From NCBI GenBank assembly GCA_017645945.1, contig JAGCNL010000058.1, positions 1-62,142 on the forward strand: a stretch of 62,142 nucleotides of DNA, given 5' to 3'. Every line of letters starts with the position of its first letter. The stretch's first letter is position 1. Below, piece by piece: positions 60,060-62,142 of this stretch. The DNA is from Salinivirgaceae bacterium. Its GTDB lineage: Bacteria > Bacteroidota > Bacteroidia > Bacteroidales > SZUA-534. A program made the translations under genes and the position numbers. Under the pieces are notes generated by a model. That model worked only from the letters and a program-made list of their open reading frames with translations. It did no database searches and was not told the DNA's origin.

Positions 60060-62003
60060 TCAAAATTTCCTTCTCCGTCCCTTTACTTCCTTCTGACCCT
60101 TTTTAGTATCGTTTTTGACACCTTTTCGTGCATCATTCTGCTGGAAATTCCGATTGAACGAGTAGTTGCCTTTTGCGCCACCGCCAAAATCGGCTGAAAG
60201 CCCCATTTGCCGCAGTTCGGCGTCAATCTCGCGGCGAAATTCAGGTTTGTACCAAAAGAAGAATTTGCGCTGCTCAAGTTTCTCGTCTTTGGTGCGGGCA
60301 GTGTAGACGGGTTTCATTGTGTAAGGGTCGATGCCAGAATAGTAGATGGTTGTCGAGAGCGTCATCGGTGTGGGCGTAAAGTCCTGAACCTGTTCGAGTT
60401 TGAAGTCAAGTTTCTTTGTCTCAAGCATCAGTTGGGCCATATCGCGCTTGGTGCTTGCCGGGTGGCTCGATATAAAGTATGGAATCAGCTGTTGGTTTAG
60501 GCCTGCATCCTGATTTTCAGCATGAAAAATCTGATTAAACTGCTTGAAAAGTTTGAACGGCGGCTTCCGCATCATTGTCAGAACTGCGTCAGATGTATGT
60601 TCTGGCGCCACCTTCAGTCGGCCACTCACGTGATTTCTAATCAGTTGGCGGATGTATTCCATTTTGTCGGGCGATGGCTTGTCGTAATTGAGCAGCAAGT
60701 CGTAGCGAACGCCGCTGCCGATGAACGCCTTTTTGATTCGTGGATTGGCAGACACCTTCTGATAGAGTTTTGTCAGCGGTTCGTGATTGGTATTCAGATT
60801 TTTACAGATGTTCGGGAAGATGCACGACGGACGCTTGCACTTCTCGCAAATGGTCGTGTCCTGTCCGTGCAGATTGTACATATTGGCCGACGGTCCGCCC
60901 AAATCGGACAGGTAGCCCTTGAAATCAGGCATTTGCGTAACCTTGTCGATCTCCCTCAAAATCGACTCTTCGGAACGGCTCACCACAAACTTGCCCTGGT
61001 GCGCCGATATGGTGCAGAACGAGCAACCACCGAAGCAGCCACGGTGCAGGTTCACCGAGTGGCGAATCATTTCGTAAGCAGGAATTGTCTTGTCCTTGTA
61101 GCGTGGATGTGGCAAGCGAGTGTATGGCAAGTCGAACGAGAAATCGACTTCTTCCTGTGTCCACGGCTCGTATTGCGGATTGACAATCAGCAGTTTGTCG
61201 CCCATCAGTTGCAAAATGCGGCGCGCATGCCATTTGTTCGATTCTTCTTCAATTGTCTTGAAGTCAACGGCATAGGCCACTTTGTCCTTCAGGCTTTTCT
61301 CATACGACGACAGAACAATGTCCGAATCGGTTTTAATTGATTGAAATTCAGACGCTGGCCGCAGATAGCCTATTTGCGGGAGGTCAGTCATTTGCTCTAT
61401 GGTGTCGCCGCGCTTGAATCGGGTGGCAAGTTCAATAAGCGTTTTCTCGCCCATTCCATAACTCAAAATGTCAGCTTTTGTATCGACTAAAATACTGGGT
61501 TTCAGCGAGTCGGACCAATAATCATAATGCACAAATCGCCGCAAGGACGCCTCAATTCCACCCAAAACGATGGGCACATCGGGATAGAGCTCTTTCAGAA
61601 TGTTGCAATAGACAACCGAGGCATAATCAGGCCGTTGGCCCGCAATTCCACCTGCGGTGTAGGCATCATCGGAACGGCGGCGCTTGTTGGCTGTGTAGTG
61701 GTTCACCATCGAGTCCATCGCGCCAGCTGACACGCCAAAAAACATCCTCGGACGGCCAAATTTTCGGAAGTCGCGCAGGTCGTCGCGCCAGTTAGGCTGC
61801 GGCACAATCACAACCTTCAGCCCCTGCGATTCGAGTACACGCCCAATCACGGCCGCCCCAAACGACGGGTGGTCAACATAGGCGTCACCGCTGAACATAA
61901 TCACATCGGGCTGGTCCCAGCCGAGCATAGCCATCTCCTTCACCGATGTTGGCAGCCAGTCGGTCACTTTGTGTCCAGCATATAGATTTACAGCGTGTTC
62001 CAT
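60060..62003 (-). CDS. ygiQ: YgiQ-family radical SAM protein
   Basis: A 647-residue radical SAM enzyme of the YgiQ (DUF3362-containing) family. The N-terminal domain reads VTDWLPTSVKEMAMLGWDQP and MFSGDAYVDHPSFG, typical of YgiQ. The 4Fe-4S motif is HRGCFGGCSFCTISAHQGK (C-x3-C-x2-C), and a second Cys group reads CEKCKRPSCIFPNIC. The tail (DFTPTPMTLSTTIYYSGIDP, then a basic end) is the DUF3362 part. The reaction is unknown. The start fits the family; a TATTTTGC promoter-like box stands about 25 bases upstream. Bases 62004-62142 beyond it hold nothing I can assign. Confidence 0.93.
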   Translation of the reverse strand: MEHAVNLYAGHKVTDWLPTSVKEMAMLGWDQPDVIMFSGDAYVDHPSFGAAVIGRVLESQGLKVVIVPQPNWRDDLRDFRKFGRPRMFFGVSAGAMDSMVNHYTANKRRRSDDAYTAGGIAGQRPDYASVVYCNILKELYPDVPIVLGGIEASLRRFVHYDYWSDSLKPSILVDTKADILSYGMGEKTLIELATRFKRGDTIEQMTDLPQIGYLRPASEFQSIKTDSDIVLSSYEKSLKDKVAYAVDFKTIEEESNKWHARRILQLMGDKLLIVNPQYEPWTQEEVDFSFDLPYTRLPHPRYKDKTIPAYEMIRHSVNLHRGCFGGCSFCTISAHQGKFVVSRSEESILREIDKVTQMPDFKGYLSDLGGPSANMYNLHGQDTTICEKCKRPSCIFPNICKNLNTNHEPLTKLYQKVSANPRIKKAFIGSGVRYDLLLNYDKPSPDKMEYIRQLIRNHVSGRLKVAPEHTSDAVLTMMRKPPFKLFKQFNQIFHAENQDAGLNQQLIPYFISSHPASTKRDMAQLMLETKKLDFKLEQVQDFTPTPMTLSTTIYYSGIDPYTMKPVYTARTKDEKLEQRKFFFWYKPEFRREIDAELRQMGLSADFGGGAKGNYSFNRNFQQNDARKGVKNDTKKGQKEVKGRRRKF

Positions 62004-62142
62004 AATCGTCTATCGCGGGTGCAAAATAGCACAGATTTGGTTTCGTTGTTGCCGCGTGTTGGTTTGGAAGGCAGATTAAAAGTATTTTTCAGATTGACGG
62101 AGCTACACAACAAACTCTTACCATTGGCGAGTATGCTTTAAG

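Overview
This 62-kb window looks like chromosome of a member of the Bacteroidota, most likely of the order Bacteroidales. The sequence shows TAnnTTTG-type -7 promoter boxes in front of many genes, a type IX secretion C-terminal signal on a C10 protease, DUF4290 and OstA-like proteins, a SpmA-SpmB fusion, WG-repeat and other lipoproteins, and a RecQ-VanZ-type housekeeping neighbourhood. No rRNA, CRISPR array, transposase or integrase was seen. One tRNA gene, Ser(UGA), is present.

Layout. 1-6.3 kb: end of a TPR sensor protein without a kinase domain, recQ-vanZ, and threonine aldolase with a DUF5131 protein. 6.5-16.3 kb: an AT-richer minus-strand accessory block. In transcription order it holds a RecQ helicase fused to a phosphoribosyltransferase, a DprA-like protein ending in a sliding-clamp-type QLSLF motif, a 1620-residue exonuclease-RecQ-UvrD fusion, a RhuM-family protein, and a 46-codon remnant of a type I restriction subunit (HsdR). 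16.4-25.7 kb: dnaK, then a five-gene operon for outer-membrane biogenesis (PpiC, lipoprotein, SurA, MoxR, OstA). 25.8-30.4 kb: tRNA-Ser, a C5 methyltransferase facing a probable restriction enzyme, and a GH3 glycosidase. 30.6-37.4 kb: lipoproteins, an RhlE-type helicase, WaaA, and small proteins including a possible septoil-knot protein. 37.4-45.7 kb: a small two-gene cassette flanked by a 63-bp duplication of a gene end, then a six-gene Hyf-like membrane complex that lacks nickel and most cluster ligands. 46-62 kb: sigma/anti-sigma module, C10 protease, SpmAB, TlpA-like thioredoxin, DUF4290, SNF2 helicase with YciH, fructose-bisphosphate aldolase, a lipoprotein hydrolase, and YgiQ.

The strongest candidate for an undescribed system is the three-gene helicase/PRTase/DprA cassette at 8196-16279. 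It combines the two protein families of the ShosTA toxin-antitoxin/defence pair (phosphoribosyltransferase and DprA) with two different RecQ fusions, next to restriction-system debris. The second is the Hyf-like complex, which keeps the ion-pumping membrane arm but has lost all four NiFe ligands and most iron-sulfur ligands, as in energy-converting hydrogenase-related (Ehr) complexes. The third is the 63-bp gene-end duplication that brackets an overlapping small-ORF/DUF6169 pair.

All calls come from reading motifs and reading frames by eye. No database search was run. Domain names are recognitions of motif patterns, and functions are inferred from the families.
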